This document shows, piece after piece, positions 51,154 to 59,921 of a DNA stretch of 64,000 bases; position 1 is the stretch's first letter, and each line of letters opens with the position of its first letter. The notes below the pieces were generated by a model. That model had not been told where the DNA came from. It saw only the letters and a program-made list of their open reading frames with translations, and did not search any database. The DNA comes from JBBQNR01 sp963774075. Its GTDB lineage: Bacteria > Actinomycetota > Thermoleophilia > Solirubrobacterales > JBBDJG01. Made by a program: the position numbers and the translations under genes. The stretch covers positions 124,001 to 188,000 of the forward strand of contig CAVZDP010000005.1 in the NCBI GenBank assembly GCA_963774075.1, read 5' to 3'.

Positions 51154-52500
51154 TCAGGCGAGCATGCGCTGAGCGAGCGTGTAATAGAAGCCCGATGCGA
51201 GCTGCACGTCCTCCAGCGCGATGCGTTCGTCCGGCGCATGCACTAGCGGTGTCGTGTCGTAGAGGCTCATCGCGCTTTGCGGAAAGAATCCGTACGCGAC
51301 GCATTCGGGAAATGCCTTACGAAACCAGTGACTGTCCGTGAAACCTGGTAATACCAGGGGAATCAAGCGTGCATGCGGGTCCTGCGAGCGCACGAAGTCG
51401 CGCACGACTTCCGTGAGCGGGCTGTCGAGCGGTGAGCTGTTGCCCACGATGTGATCGACGAACTCGAGCCGGTAACCGGCCTCACTCTCACCTCCGAGCA
51501 GCTGGGTCACCCGCATTCGGACGTGGTCCTCGGCCAAGCCGGGAGGGACTCGGCAATCCACGACCACTGAACAGTGACTCGGGATCACGTTCTCCTTCTG
51601 GGAGGCACTGATCATGGTGGGCGCGAGGGTCACGCTCAGCATCGGACGCAGGGCGTCGGCCAGGCGGGGATCGAGCCCGCGAACCTCTTCCAGGGCGGCG
51701 CCGAGGTCCTCGACCGCGTGCTGCAGAACCGCCTCCAGAGCGCCGACGGCCTCCGGGAATGAGTCGAGAGGAGGCTGGCGCCCGTCGAGCCTGCCCAGCA
51801 CCTCGACCATGCGCAGGAGGGCGTTTTCGCCGATCCACGGGATCGACGCGTGGCCCGCGCGGCCCTCCGTTTCGAGCCGGAACCGAAACACCCCCTTCTC
51901 CCCGACGCAGAACGTGTAGTAGCGGCTTCCGGCGAAGTCGACGAACTCGCCGGCGCCCTCGTTCACGACCCAGTCGCAGCGCACCTCCTCGCGTGCCTTG
52001 TCGCACAGCCATTGCGCGCCGAGCGTCGCACCCGCCTCTTCGTCACAAGTCACGACAACGAGCAGGTCGCCCCGCTCAGGCCGCCATCCCGACTCCGCGA
52101 GCGCCGCGGCGGCGGCGACCTCGCACGCAACTTGGCCCTTCATGTCCAGCGCGCCTCGTCCCCACACGTGCCCGTCCCTGACCTCACCGGACCACGGGTC
52201 CACCGACCACTCCGACGGCGTCGCGAGCACCGTGTCGACGTGCGAGAGTAGGCAGAGCGTCTTGCCTTCGGCCTTTCCGCGCAGGCGCGCGACCAGGTTG
52301 GGGCGCTCGGGCCGCGCGCCGAGCAGCCGGCACTCGAATCCGGCGCGCCCCAGGTAGCCCTCGAGAAAACGCTGCGCGTCGAGCTCGTTACCGGGCGGGT
52401 TAACGGTGTTGAAGGCGATCAGACGCTGCAGCAGGTCCGTCGCTTCCGAGCCGAGTGATGCAGGCGCGCTCACGCGACTCGAGCATATTCGACTGTTCAC
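51154..52500 (-). CDS. M20-family metallohydrolase (second copy in window)
   Basis: A 448-residue zinc hydrolase. LLSHVDTVLATP, RGALDMKGQVACEVA and VTCDEEAGATLGAQW hold the metal ligands and catalytic Glu; HASIPWIGENALLRMVEVL is the dimer-domain region. It is clearly homologous in layout to the gene at 37144, though most positions differ. It cleaves an amide or peptide substrate that is unknown. GTG 52500 or GTG 52473 could be the start; the latter removes a cysteine-containing tail. Downstream of it, no gene is present for about 130 bp. Confidence 0.88.
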   Translation of the reverse strand: MNSRICSSRVSAPASLGSEATDLLQRLIAFNTVNPPGNELDAQRFLEGYLGRAGFECRLLGARPERPNLVARLRGKAEGKTLCLLSHVDTVLATPSEWSVDPWSGEVRDGHVWGRGALDMKGQVACEVAAAAALAESGWRPERGDLLVVVTCDEEAGATLGAQWLCDKAREEVRCDWVVNEGAGEFVDFAGSRYYTFCVGEKGVFRFRLETEGRAGHASIPWIGENALLRMVEVLGRLDGRQPPLDSFPEAVGALEAVLQHAVEDLGAALEEVRGLDPRLADALRPMLSVTLAPTMISASQKENVIPSHCSVVVDCRVPPGLAEDHVRMRVTQLLGGESEAGYRLEFVDHIVGNSSPLDSPLTEVVRDFVRSQDPHARLIPLVLPGFTDSHWFRKAFPECVAYGFFPQSAMSLYDTTPLVHAPDERIALEDVQLASGFYYTLAQRMLA

Positions 52501-52518
52501 CTGGCGCGGAGGAGAGAC

Positions 52519-53607
52519 TCAGGCGCCGCCGGCCGGCACTTGGGCCCCGCTCGCCAACTCGGGCACGCACTGCCAGCCTACGTGGCACCACGTTGGCTCC
52601 AGGGGCTCGACGCCCTTGGGCAGCGGCAGGCCCGAGCGCAGCCAGTCGTACAGGCGACCGGCCGTCGTATAGGTGCGTACCTCGTAGCGCCCGATCTTGC
52701 CTCGCGAGGTGCTCGCGGTCGTGTAGTGAGCGGGCTTTACGATGAAAACGGCGTCGAACGCGCGCATCAGGAACCCCTTCAAGAACGGCGGTATGCGGGG
52801 GTCGTTCGTCTCCTGCTGGCCGTAGTTGCCGTACGGGACCGCGAAAGCGAGCGGCTTGTAGCCAGGCAGGCGCTCTCCCATCAGCCGCCTGCCCGTGAGC
52901 ACGTCGGAGACGACGCGATGACGGTACTCGGCGAAGCTCTCGAGGCCGTCGTCGGTCAGGCGCCGAAAGGCGTAGAAGGGGCCCGTCTCGCCGCCACGCT
53001 CGTAGCGCACGTTGTGGTGACCCTCCCCGGCATGCTCCTGCACGTCCCAGCGCCCGCTCTCGGACATCCGGCGCAGCTCCTCCCAGTTCAGATAGAACGA
53101 CTCCCCCTTCTCGGCCTCCCCGGCGATCACGAACATCGTCGCCCGGAACCCGTAGCGCGCCAGGGCCAGGTCGGCCCCGCGATAGGAGTCGAGGCGACCG
53201 TCGTCGAAGGTGATCAGGAGCGGCCTCGCCGGCAGCCCCTTCAGGTCCCCGCGCAGGAAGCGCACGTACTGCTCAATGCTGACCGTGCGAAACCCCGCCC
53301 GGTAGAGCATCTCCATCTGCGCCGCGAAGGAGCGCCTGCTCACGGAATAGACGTCGTTGCGGGCGTTGATGCCGTGATAGGCGAGCACCGGGATCGCGCC
53401 CTTGTAGAGCGGGAATCGCTCCCAGCGCGCCTTCTCCCCGGAGGAGAGCGAGACCTTCGGCGGTGGCAGCGCGTGGCGGTCGGCCGCTGGAGCCGCGTCG
53501 CCGAACTCGGCCTTCAGCCGCGGGAGGGCGAGGTAGATCGGGACCAGCGACAGCGGAAGCAGCAGAAAGGCGAAGCCGCGCGCGAGCGCGAACTTGAACG
53601 GCGTCAC
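52519..53607 (-). CDS. Polysaccharide deacetylase (NodB/CE4), membrane-anchored
   Basis: A 362-residue protein. An N-terminal hydrophobic helix (about 8-28) anchors it. The NodB domain has AIPVLAYHGIN, PLLITFDDGRLDSYRGADLALARYGFRATMFV (Asp-Asp metal motif) and later VQEHAGEGHHNVRYE (His-x3-His) and AFAVPYGNYGQ. CE4 enzymes remove acetyl groups from polymers such as poly-N-acetylglucosamine, as PgaB does. It overlaps the upstream glycosyltransferase by four bases, the synthase-deacetylase pairing of exopolysaccharide operons. Confidence 0.85.
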   Translation of the reverse strand: MTPFKFALARGFAFLLLPLSLVPIYLALPRLKAEFGDAAPAADRHALPPPKVSLSSGEKARWERFPLYKGAIPVLAYHGINARNDVYSVSRRSFAAQMEMLYRAGFRTVSIEQYVRFLRGDLKGLPARPLLITFDDGRLDSYRGADLALARYGFRATMFVIAGEAEKGESFYLNWEELRRMSESGRWDVQEHAGEGHHNVRYERGGETGPFYAFRRLTDDGLESFAEYRHRVVSDVLTGRRLMGERLPGYKPLAFAVPYGNYGQQETNDPRIPPFLKGFLMRAFDAVFIVKPAHYTTASTSRGKIGRYEVRTYTTAGRLYDWLRSGLPLPKGVEPLEPTWCHVGWQCVPELASGAQVPAGGA

Positions 53608-55004
53608 GGAGCCGCTTCGGCCGGCGCGGACGAGGAGGGGCGCGTGCCCCAGGATCCGTTAGCCGCTGTCGCGATCGCGTAATACGTCTGCCAGAGCAGG
53701 AACACGAGGTAGAAGAAGATGAACAGGACGCCGAAGACCCAGAGGGTGTCGAAGCGCCCGTGGCGGCACGCGTAGTAGAGGCCGTAGAGCAGCGCCATCG
53801 CGTAGATCCCGATCAGGTACACGACGGGGGTGCTCCCGCCCTCGACGAGCGGCAGCCACAGCAGCGCGCGGCAGGCGATGATCGGCGCCAGGACCGGCAG
53901 GATGATGCTCAGGTAAGCCGCGATGGCGCCGAGCGGGTGCTTCCGCCAGATGAAACGCCCGACGATCAGGGATTCGCGGGTCCAGCTCCGCTTCCAGCGC
54001 AGCTGCTGGCGCAGGAACTGGCCGAAGTTGTCGGGCACGATCGTGTGGCTGAGCGCACGCGAGTCGTAGCGGGTCTTCCAGTCGCGTAGCACGAAATTGG
54101 TGAGGGAGCGGTCGTCTCCGTACGTCGAGTGCTTGCCGAGGAAGTGCTGCCCCTCCCAGCGCTCGAGGTTGGGCAGGATCGCCTCGCGGCGATAGGCCGA
54201 GAAGCATCCCGAGCAGCACGAGACGGTGCCGAACACGGACTCAGCGGCCTTCACGACGCGGAAGGCGACGTAGTAGCGGACCGCCTGCATGCGCGTGATC
54301 CACGACGAGCGCACGTTGAGGACGTCCGCGTGGCCCGCGATGGCGCCCACCTCGGGGTCGCCGAATCCCTGCACGAGGATCTTCAGCGCGTCCGGCTCCA
54401 GCATGCTGTCCGAGTCCACGAAGGCCACGATCTCGGCGTCCGTGTCACGGATGCCGGCGGCCATCGCTGCGCGCTTGCCGCGATTGTGCTCGAAGTCGAT
54501 CACCCGCACGCGGGGGTTCTCGCTCGCAACCGCGTCGATCTCCGCCAGCGTGCCGTCCGTCGAGCCGTCGTTGACGACCACGACGTCGAGCTTCGTCTCG
54601 GGGTAGTCGAGCGCCAGGATCGCGCGCACCGAGTCGGCTATGGCGGCTTCCTCGTTGAAGGCGGGCATCACGACCGCGACTCGCGGCTCCAGGCCGTAGT
54701 CGCAGCTCGTCTTGAAGATGAGGCTGAGGAAGAAGCGGCTCAGGATGTAGGCGCACACGACGACGCTGTAGACGCCAAAGATCGGATCGACCGCGACGAC
54801 CTCGATGAACGCGCCTTTGTAGACGATCACTGCGAGCACGATCCCGACCAGGTAGATGCCCGCCACGATGCGCAGCACGTAGTCGAGCATCGAAACCGGC
54901 GTTCTTGCAGCCGTGGCGTCGAGCGGCCCAAGCCACCGCTTGGCGATGTGAGCGGCGCGGCTTGCGCTACTGCGGAAATGGGTTGGCCTGAGGGTGTCGA
55001 GCAT
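53604..55004 (-). CDS. GT2 processive glycosyltransferase (PgaC/hyaluronan-synthase-like)
   Basis: A 466-residue membrane enzyme. Two N-terminal helices precede the GT-A domain: VAVVMPAFNEEAAIADSVRAIL, VVVNDGSTDGT (Asp), VAFVDSDSML (DxD) and the QxxRW motif QQLRWKRSW. Several C-terminal helices follow (about 370-450). This matches polymerising synthases of N-acetylglucosamine polymers or hyaluronan. ATG 55004 is used; GTG 55103 would add a low-quality tail. It overlaps the deacetylase gene that follows, so the two make and modify one polymer. The exact sugar is not provable. Confidence 0.88.
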   Translation of the reverse strand: MLDTLRPTHFRSSASRAAHIAKRWLGPLDATAARTPVSMLDYVLRIVAGIYLVGIVLAVIVYKGAFIEVVAVDPIFGVYSVVVCAYILSRFFLSLIFKTSCDYGLEPRVAVVMPAFNEEAAIADSVRAILALDYPETKLDVVVVNDGSTDGTLAEIDAVASENPRVRVIDFEHNRGKRAAMAAGIRDTDAEIVAFVDSDSMLEPDALKILVQGFGDPEVGAIAGHADVLNVRSSWITRMQAVRYYVAFRVVKAAESVFGTVSCCSGCFSAYRREAILPNLERWEGQHFLGKHSTYGDDRSLTNFVLRDWKTRYDSRALSHTIVPDNFGQFLRQQLRWKRSWTRESLIVGRFIWRKHPLGAIAAYLSIILPVLAPIIACRALLWLPLVEGGSTPVVYLIGIYAMALLYGLYYACRHGRFDTLWVFGVLFIFFYLVFLLWQTYYAIATAANGSWGTRPSSSAPAEAAP

Positions 55005-55201
55005 CGAGGTCTGGCACTGCCGGCGCTTGCCGGCCTCTCCTACGGACGCTTTCGGCGATGCAGCGTCTTGTGCCCTAAGACGGATGGACGCGGCGAAGCT
55101 CACGCACGCCCCGTCCAGATCTAGTACAGCCGTCCGCTTGAACCGGCGGCGATAGGGCCAGAAAAGGTTTGAGGCAGCCCTCTAGGAGGGCGCAAGTACC
55201 T

Positions 55202-57106
55202 CTACGGCCAGGAGACGCTCGGGGCGAGCCATGGGCTGTCCCAGAGGCGCTGGTCCTCGTTGCCGAGGCGCCAGAACCCGATGCCCATTCCACGATCGTG
55301 CGCAAGCCGCATCCGTTCCCTGACCGTGATGGCGTCCTCGTACCAGACGGTATGCAGCGTGCCGCGCCCATCGCGGTAGGTGAAGCGCCACTCCCGCTCA
55401 ACGGGGTCGAGCACCGGCGTGGAACGCGTTGCGGCCACCAGCGCCATCACGTCCGAATGCTCGAGCGCCACGCCGGGGTTCGCAGTGCCCCCACTCCCCG
55501 CCCAGTCGAACCCGTAGAGCGGCGTGCCGAGCACGAAACGCCTCTTGTGGGGCATACGCGCCGCATAGTTGGCGACCTGCGTCGCCCACGGCAGCCCGTT
55601 CATGGAGCCGGGGGCGGAGGTCGCCCAGTGCAGGCCCCAGTTCATGACGAAGACCGTGTCGGCGGCGGCGGCCAGGCCTCGATAGTCGTAGAACTCAGCG
55701 CGCCCAGTGGCATCGTCGGAGCGCTTCGCGGAGACCTCCACGGAGAGCCGCTTACCGCGCGCATGGAGCTTCGTCGCCAGCTCCGAGATGAAGCTCGTGA
55801 GAGCGTCGCGGATGCCGGCATTGCCCTTCTCGAAGTCGATGTTGATCCCGTCATACCCATGGGCGTCCACGAGGCCGAGGATGCGCTGGAGCGTGGCTGC
55901 CCGCACGCTCGAGTTGGTCAGCACTCGCGTGAGAACCGACTCGCTCTGGCAGTTGACGCGCGGCATCACGGTCATCTTTCGAAGCTGCGCCCAGCGGGTC
56001 ACGAGCGGATCGTCGACGCCAACGATGGAGGTGTCGGCCCGGCAGTCGAAGTAGGTCGGGTACAGCGTTCCGATCTGGCGGTAGTGGGCCTGGAGATCGC
56101 GAAAGCTCTGGTCGGTCGAGGCGAGCAGGAAGGCGTGGGCCTTGCCTTCGGTCGGCGGCGGGAGATTCGTGGTGACGCCGATGGGGGCGCTCGGTGGGCT
56201 GACCGTGCCGATCTTGTCCACGGAGGCCACTGTGAACGTGTATCCGGTGGCGGGCGCCAGGCTCGTGACGCGCAGGGCTCCGGCGTTCACCTGGCGCAAG
56301 GTCGTGCCGTTGCGGTACACGCGGTAGCCGACGATCTCGCGGCTGCGCACGCGGCCCGCCGACCACTTGAGCGTCACCTCCGTATCGGTCACGTCCGAGG
56401 CTCCGAGCGCGCCCGGCGAAAGCGGTGGGAAGTGCTTGGTGCTCACCATCACGGCCCGCCGCCGGCCGACATGGCCGCTGCCGTCCACGCCGGCGACGGC
56501 GAGCCGGTAGCGGCGTCCGGACGACAGCCTCACCCGCGCATTGCGCCGCTTGATCTGGCGCAGCGTGGCGCCGTCGCGAAAGACTCGGTAACCCGCCACC
56601 CGCGCCTCGCCCCCGCGCGCCGGGGTCCAGCGCAGACGCACGCTTCTGTCCGTCACGCGGGACGCCGCGAGACGGCGGGGCGCCCGCGGGGCCCTGTAGC
56701 TGACCGTGCGCCGCAGTCGCCCCGCGCATGGGATCACCCGCCCGGATGAAGTCACAACCCGCACCATGAACATGTGACGCCTGCCCGGACGTGCGCGCAG
56801 CCAGTGAGAAAGGCCACGCGTCTGTCCGACGACGGCCCCGTTTCGGTACACCCGATACCTGGCATCGATCGGGCGCATGAGGGGAGCTCGCCACCGAAGC
56901 CACCCCGCCGCCTGGCCGCGCTGGCGCGCGAACCGCAGGCCGGTCGGCTCTCTACCGGCGCAGCCGCTTGCGGTCGCACCGGCGAGGTCCGCGCCGGCCG
57001 GCTCCGCGACGGCGTCGGCGCGGACCGGTGTCGCCAGCATGGCGCAGGCGAGCGCTGCGCAGGTGAGCATCCCGCACGCGAGCAAGTAAACGCGCGGGAA
57101 CCTCAT
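55202..57106 (-). CDS. Secreted GH18 glycosidase-like protein with FN3-type repeats
   Basis: A 634-residue exported protein. It has a signal peptide (MRFPRVYLLACGMLTCAALACAMLATPVRA). Three or so FN3-like modules follow, marked by repeats of YRVYRNGAVVGQ, YRVFRDGATLRQ and YRVYRNGTTLRQ (about 45-330). The C-terminal domain (about 340-630) has the GH18 motif YDGINIDFEKGN (DxxDxDxE, catalytic Glu) and the end GMGIGFWRLGNEDQRLW of spore-cortex-like GH18 enzymes. It probably cleaves peptidoglycan or chitin-type chains. Its ATG overlaps the ECF sigma factor stop by four bases, so it is produced with that regulator. Confidence 0.88.
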   Translation of the reverse strand: MRFPRVYLLACGMLTCAALACAMLATPVRADAVAEPAGADLAGATASGCAGREPTGLRFARQRGQAAGWLRWRAPLMRPIDARYRVYRNGAVVGQTRGLSHWLRARPGRRHMFMVRVVTSSGRVIPCAGRLRRTVSYRAPRAPRRLAASRVTDRSVRLRWTPARGGEARVAGYRVFRDGATLRQIKRRNARVRLSSGRRYRLAVAGVDGSGHVGRRRAVMVSTKHFPPLSPGALGASDVTDTEVTLKWSAGRVRSREIVGYRVYRNGTTLRQVNAGALRVTSLAPATGYTFTVASVDKIGTVSPPSAPIGVTTNLPPPTEGKAHAFLLASTDQSFRDLQAHYRQIGTLYPTYFDCRADTSIVGVDDPLVTRWAQLRKMTVMPRVNCQSESVLTRVLTNSSVRAATLQRILGLVDAHGYDGINIDFEKGNAGIRDALTSFISELATKLHARGKRLSVEVSAKRSDDATGRAEFYDYRGLAAAADTVFVMNWGLHWATSAPGSMNGLPWATQVANYAARMPHKRRFVLGTPLYGFDWAGSGGTANPGVALEHSDVMALVAATRSTPVLDPVEREWRFTYRDGRGTLHTVWYEDAITVRERMRLAHDRGMGIGFWRLGNEDQRLWDSPWLAPSVSWP

Positions 57107-57687
57107 CGAAGCGATGCCCTCGCACGGAAGATGAGCTGCCGTACTCCCGCCTGGGTGCGGCCCATCCGGTCCGCGATCTCGCCGTAGCTGCGACCCTCGA
57201 CTTCGCGCATCGTGAGGGCGACGCGCTGCCGCTCGGGCAGCGCGCGAACCGCCTGCACCATCTCCGAGAGTCGCTCTTTCTGCTCGAGGAGCTGGGGAGG
57301 CTGTGGCACGCCGTCGAAGCTCGGGTCGAGCTGCTCGTGGTCCCAACCGTTCTGTCGCACCATGTCGATGGCGCAGTTGCGCGCGACCCGGTAGAGCCAG
57401 GGCCGCACCCGCACCTCGGTGGTAGCGCCACGGCACATGCCGCGGAAGGCCTGCAGGAACGCTTGCTGCACGGCGTCGGAGGCGCGGTCGGGGCCGACAA
57501 TCGAGGCACAGTAGGAGATCAGCGGTCTCTGGTAGCGCTGCACCAGCTCCGCGAAAGCGAGCGCGTGCCCCTCACACGAGAGCTCGGCGAGGCGCTCGTC
57601 GCTGGCCCGAAGCAGCTCGAGCGGAACCGGCCGAGTCGACGACGGCTGCACCTCGAGATTGCGTGTGGCGGCGGTTGGCCCGGACAT
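57103..57687 (-). CDS. ECF-type RNA polymerase sigma factor
   Basis: A 194-residue sigma factor. Region 2 is LAFAELVQRYQRPLISYCASIVGPDRASDAVQQAFLQAFRGM...VRPWLYRVARNCAIDMVRQ and region 4 is VRALPERQRVALTMREVEGRSYGEIADRMGRTQAGVRQLIFRARASL. An unusual 25-residue Pro/Ser/Thr start precedes them. No anti-sigma gene follows; instead the stop overlaps a secreted GH18 gene. Two 17-18-bp direct repeats lie in the gap upstream. It may sense envelope stress and drive the glycosidase; the control mechanism is not visible. Confidence 0.92.
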   Translation of the reverse strand: MSGPTAATRNLEVQPSSTRPVPLELLRASDERLAELSCEGHALAFAELVQRYQRPLISYCASIVGPDRASDAVQQAFLQAFRGMCRGATTEVRVRPWLYRVARNCAIDMVRQNGWDHEQLDPSFDGVPQPPQLLEQKERLSEMVQAVRALPERQRVALTMREVEGRSYGEIADRMGRTQAGVRQLIFRARASLR

Positions 57688-57764
57688 CCGTGTCCGTCTT
57701 GGCGGTGGACGCTGCCGCCGACGTGGCGGAACGGTTAACCGATCCGGGGCGGTCGCTCAACTCG

Positions 57765-57816
57765 CGCGGACGTGTGTTGAAGCAGGCTCAAACCTTCCGC
57801 GGACGTATGTTCGAAG
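57765..57816. promoter_or_regulatory. Two direct repeats upstream of the ECF sigma gene
   Basis: CGCGGACGTGTGTTGAAG (57765-57782) and CGCGGACGTATGTTCGAAG (57798-57816) are direct repeats differing by one substitution and one inserted base, 33 bp apart. They are 80-130 bp upstream of the sigma factor start and could be binding sites for a regulator of the operon. Confidence 0.4.
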
Positions 57817-57821
57817 GGGTC

Positions 57822-58787
57822 CTACCCGGCGAGGGTCTGCCGCAGCCCCGTGTCGAGGTCACGCGGCGCGTACCCGAGCTCCCGGCGCGCCTTCTCATCC
57901 GAGGCCCAGAAGGTGACACCGTCGGACGTCCGGATCATCTCGGCCAGGTTGGGCGGAAAGCCCATCATCTTGCCCACGAGCGGTCCGATCGGGATCGCGA
58001 GCTTCATCATCGAGGCAGGCAACTCCCGTCTCGGCGCCTTGCGGCCCGAGAGCTCCGCCACCTTCTCGACCAGCTTCTTCATGTTCGATATCTCGCCGCC
58101 GAGAACGTAGGACTGTCCCACCTGTCCTTGGTCGTGCGCGAGCACGATGCCCTCCGCCACGTCCTCGACGTGCACGAGGTTGAAGCCGAGCTCCGGGAAC
58201 ATGAGCATGCGCAGCTTCCCCGTTCGCACCTGGTCGATCATGTTGCCGAGCTCCGAGTGGTCGCCTGGCCCGTAGACGCCGCCGGGTTGCACTATGACGA
58301 TCGGGGCTCCGTCTGCGATGCGGTCGAGCGCCGTCTGATGCGCGCGGTACTTGGTCTCGTCGTACGTGGACAGGAAGTCATCACCCGGCCGGCGGTAGCC
58401 CTCGTCCACGACGTTGCCATTCGTGTTCCCGAACACGCCCACGGTCGACACGTACAAGATCCGCTGCACGCCGGCGTCGACGGCGGCGTCGAGCACGTTC
58501 TCGGTGCCGCCCACGTTCGTCTCCTTCATCGCTGCCCGCTCCGATTTCGGTATCCCCACCTTGTAGACCGCCGCCGAGTGGAAGACCGCATCGCAGCCCT
58601 CCATCCCCCGCCGGATCGCCTCCTTGGACGAGAGGTCTCCTTCCACCAGCTCGCAACCGAGCTGCTCGAGGTCCTTCGCCTTCTCGCGCGAGCGCACTAG
58701 GGCCACCACCTGGTCCCCGCGTGCGCGCAGCTTCTTAGCGAGCCGGCTACCGATGAATCCGGTTGCCCCGGTCACGAACGCCTTCAT
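57822..58787 (-). CDS. NAD-dependent epimerase/dehydratase (extended SDR)
   Basis: A 321-residue extended short-chain dehydrogenase. VTGATGFIGSRLAKKL is the nucleotide-binding TGxxGxxG, GCDAVFHSAAVYKVG the second motif, VSTVGVFGNTNG leads to the catalytic region and YDETKYRAH is YxxxK. VIVQPGGVYGPGDHS and the C-terminal substrate region follow. Similar to dihydroflavonol-reductase-like and sugar-nucleotide epimerases; the substrate is undetermined. Stands alone, divergent from the DUF2007-like gene. Confidence 0.88.
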   Translation of the reverse strand: MKAFVTGATGFIGSRLAKKLRARGDQVVALVRSREKAKDLEQLGCELVEGDLSSKEAIRRGMEGCDAVFHSAAVYKVGIPKSERAAMKETNVGGTENVLDAAVDAGVQRILYVSTVGVFGNTNGNVVDEGYRRPGDDFLSTYDETKYRAHQTALDRIADGAPIVIVQPGGVYGPGDHSELGNMIDQVRTGKLRMLMFPELGFNLVHVEDVAEGIVLAHDQGQVGQSYVLGGEISNMKKLVEKVAELSGRKAPRRELPASMMKLAIPIGPLVGKMMGFPPNLAEMIRTSDGVTFWASDEKARRELGYAPRDLDTGLRQTLAG

Positions 58788-58879
58788 TCTCGAACCCCCT
58801 GCGCGTGAATCGATATGTCGAATCTGCCGATCGGCACGGCGGATACTATTCCGCGCGCGATCCGCTATGAAGCGTGGGC

Positions 58880-59158
58880 ATGAGGAAGCTTTTTGGACGT
58901 CGCGGAGGCGGAAGCGAGGAAACGGGTGACCTGCACGTGGGCGACCCTCGCTTCGACGATTGGGAGATCGTGCGGGATTTCGCCGACCTCGACACCGCCC
59001 GCGCCTGGCGGCAACACCTCGCGGAGGCGGGCATCGACGCCGTCCTCACCTCCGACTGGCCGCTCGACCGCTTCGGGCGCGGCGACCTGGCACTGAGAGT
59101 GACTTCGGAGCGCTGGAGCGATGCGGAGGAGTTCCTGAGCGGGCTGGACCTGGACTAG
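58880..59158 (+). CDS. DUF2007-like putative signal-transducing protein
   Basis: A 92-residue protein. After a basic start (MRKLFGRRGGGSEETGD), DWEIVRDFADLDTARAWRQHLAEAGIDAVLTSDWPLDRFGRGDLALRVTSERWSDAEEFLSG matches the small alpha/beta DUF2007 fold (W-x-V then helix LAEAGI). This family is linked by position, not by experiment, to signalling. GTG 58874 would add two residues. The TAG stop is the first part of the 170-bp palindrome at 59155, which thus closes the gene. Confidence 0.7.
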   Translation: MRKLFGRRGGGSEETGDLHVGDPRFDDWEIVRDFADLDTARAWRQHLAEAGIDAVLTSDWPLDRFGRGDLALRVTSERWSDAEEFLSGLDLD

Positions 59159-59324
59159 ACGATTGATTCCAAAATCCCCACACCCCTGGATGACGCTGCG
59201 AATCTTCGCCGGATCTGCGTCCTCGGACTCGCCCATGCAGCCCAGCATGGGCTTCGCCCGACATCCTTGCCCGGCTCGATTCTCGCGCCCCCAGGGGCGC
59301 GCGGATTCGGAATCAACCGTCTAG
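59155..59324. repeat. 170-bp full-length palindromic repeat, tip type B
   Basis: CTAGACGATTGATTCC (59155-59170) and GGAATCAACCGTCTAG (59309-59324) are terminal inverted repeats. In the centre GCCCATGC-agccca-GCATGGGC forms the apex. It has exactly the same length as the type A element at 11636 and shares core blocks with it (CTGCGAATC, CTGCGTCCTCGG, CTCGATTCTCGC), but the tips differ. It supplies the stop codon of the DUF2007-like gene. Confidence 0.87.
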
Positions 59325-59347
59325 ACGATTGGTGGTAGTCGCCTAGG

Positions 59348-59800
59348 ATGCCCCGAGAGCCGATGAGCACTTCGAGCTATGCGCAGCGCGAGGCGACGCC
59401 GTTTGCCACGGGACAGTTCCTCGACACCGCCGTGCGGGAGATCATGACCCCGGGCGTCGTCTCGATCACCGAGGACGCCTCGGTCCGCCACACCTTCCGC
59501 GTGCTCGTATCCCACCGTGTTCACGCGGTTCTCGTCATCGGCCGCAACCAGGGGAAGCCGCTCGGATGGGTGACCGCACGCGGCCTCATGAGCTGGCTCG
59601 AGCGCGAGGGAGCGCTGTCTTACGCCCGAGACGCGATCACGGAGCGACCGATCACCATCGAGCCGAGCGCCACGGCTCGCGACGCGCTCGCGGCGCTGTC
59701 TCAGGCGAACGTCTCCCACCTCCTCGTCTGCCATGCTCCGGACCTCTCGCCGGAGGGCGTCGTCACCGCCTTCGACCTGATGGCGCTGGCGACCCGCTAG
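59348..59800 (+). CDS. CBS-domain pair protein
   Basis: A 150-residue protein of two CBS modules. AVREIMTPGVVSITEDASVRHTFRVLVSHRVHAVLVIGRNQGKPLGWVTARGLMSWLE is the first, ARDAITERPITIEPSATARDALAALSQANVSHLLVCHAPDLSPEGVVTAFDLMAL the second. Such pairs bind adenosyl nucleotides and sense energy state. No catalytic domain is attached, so it may regulate another protein in trans. ATG 59348 or ATG 59363 start. Lies between two palindromic repeats. Confidence 0.85.
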   Translation: MPREPMSTSSYAQREATPFATGQFLDTAVREIMTPGVVSITEDASVRHTFRVLVSHRVHAVLVIGRNQGKPLGWVTARGLMSWLEREGALSYARDAITERPITIEPSATARDALAALSQANVSHLLVCHAPDLSPEGVVTAFDLMALATR

Positions 59801-59802
59801 CG

Positions 59803-59827
59803 CTAGATGATTGATTCCGCGGCCACC
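59803..59827. repeat. Truncated type B repeat tip
   Basis: CTAGATGATTGATTCC (59803-59818) matches the type B tip with one change, followed by a small CCGCGG palindromic stem. It starts three bases after the CBS gene stop. The other arm of the element was not found. Confidence 0.55.
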
Positions 59828-59921
59828 GCGGACGGCCGAGCGGCGTACCCCCCAGTTGCAAGCGGCGATTGCAACATTTACAACGAGCGCCGCATCGCAT
59901 AGCGTCCCGTTGCTGAGCCCC

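Noticed and set aside
50336..51341. Long plus-strand frames rich in VVLRAPVLRRA and similar repeats
   Set aside because: They are antisense to the basic repeat protein, which has a ribosome site and a composition known for real proteins.
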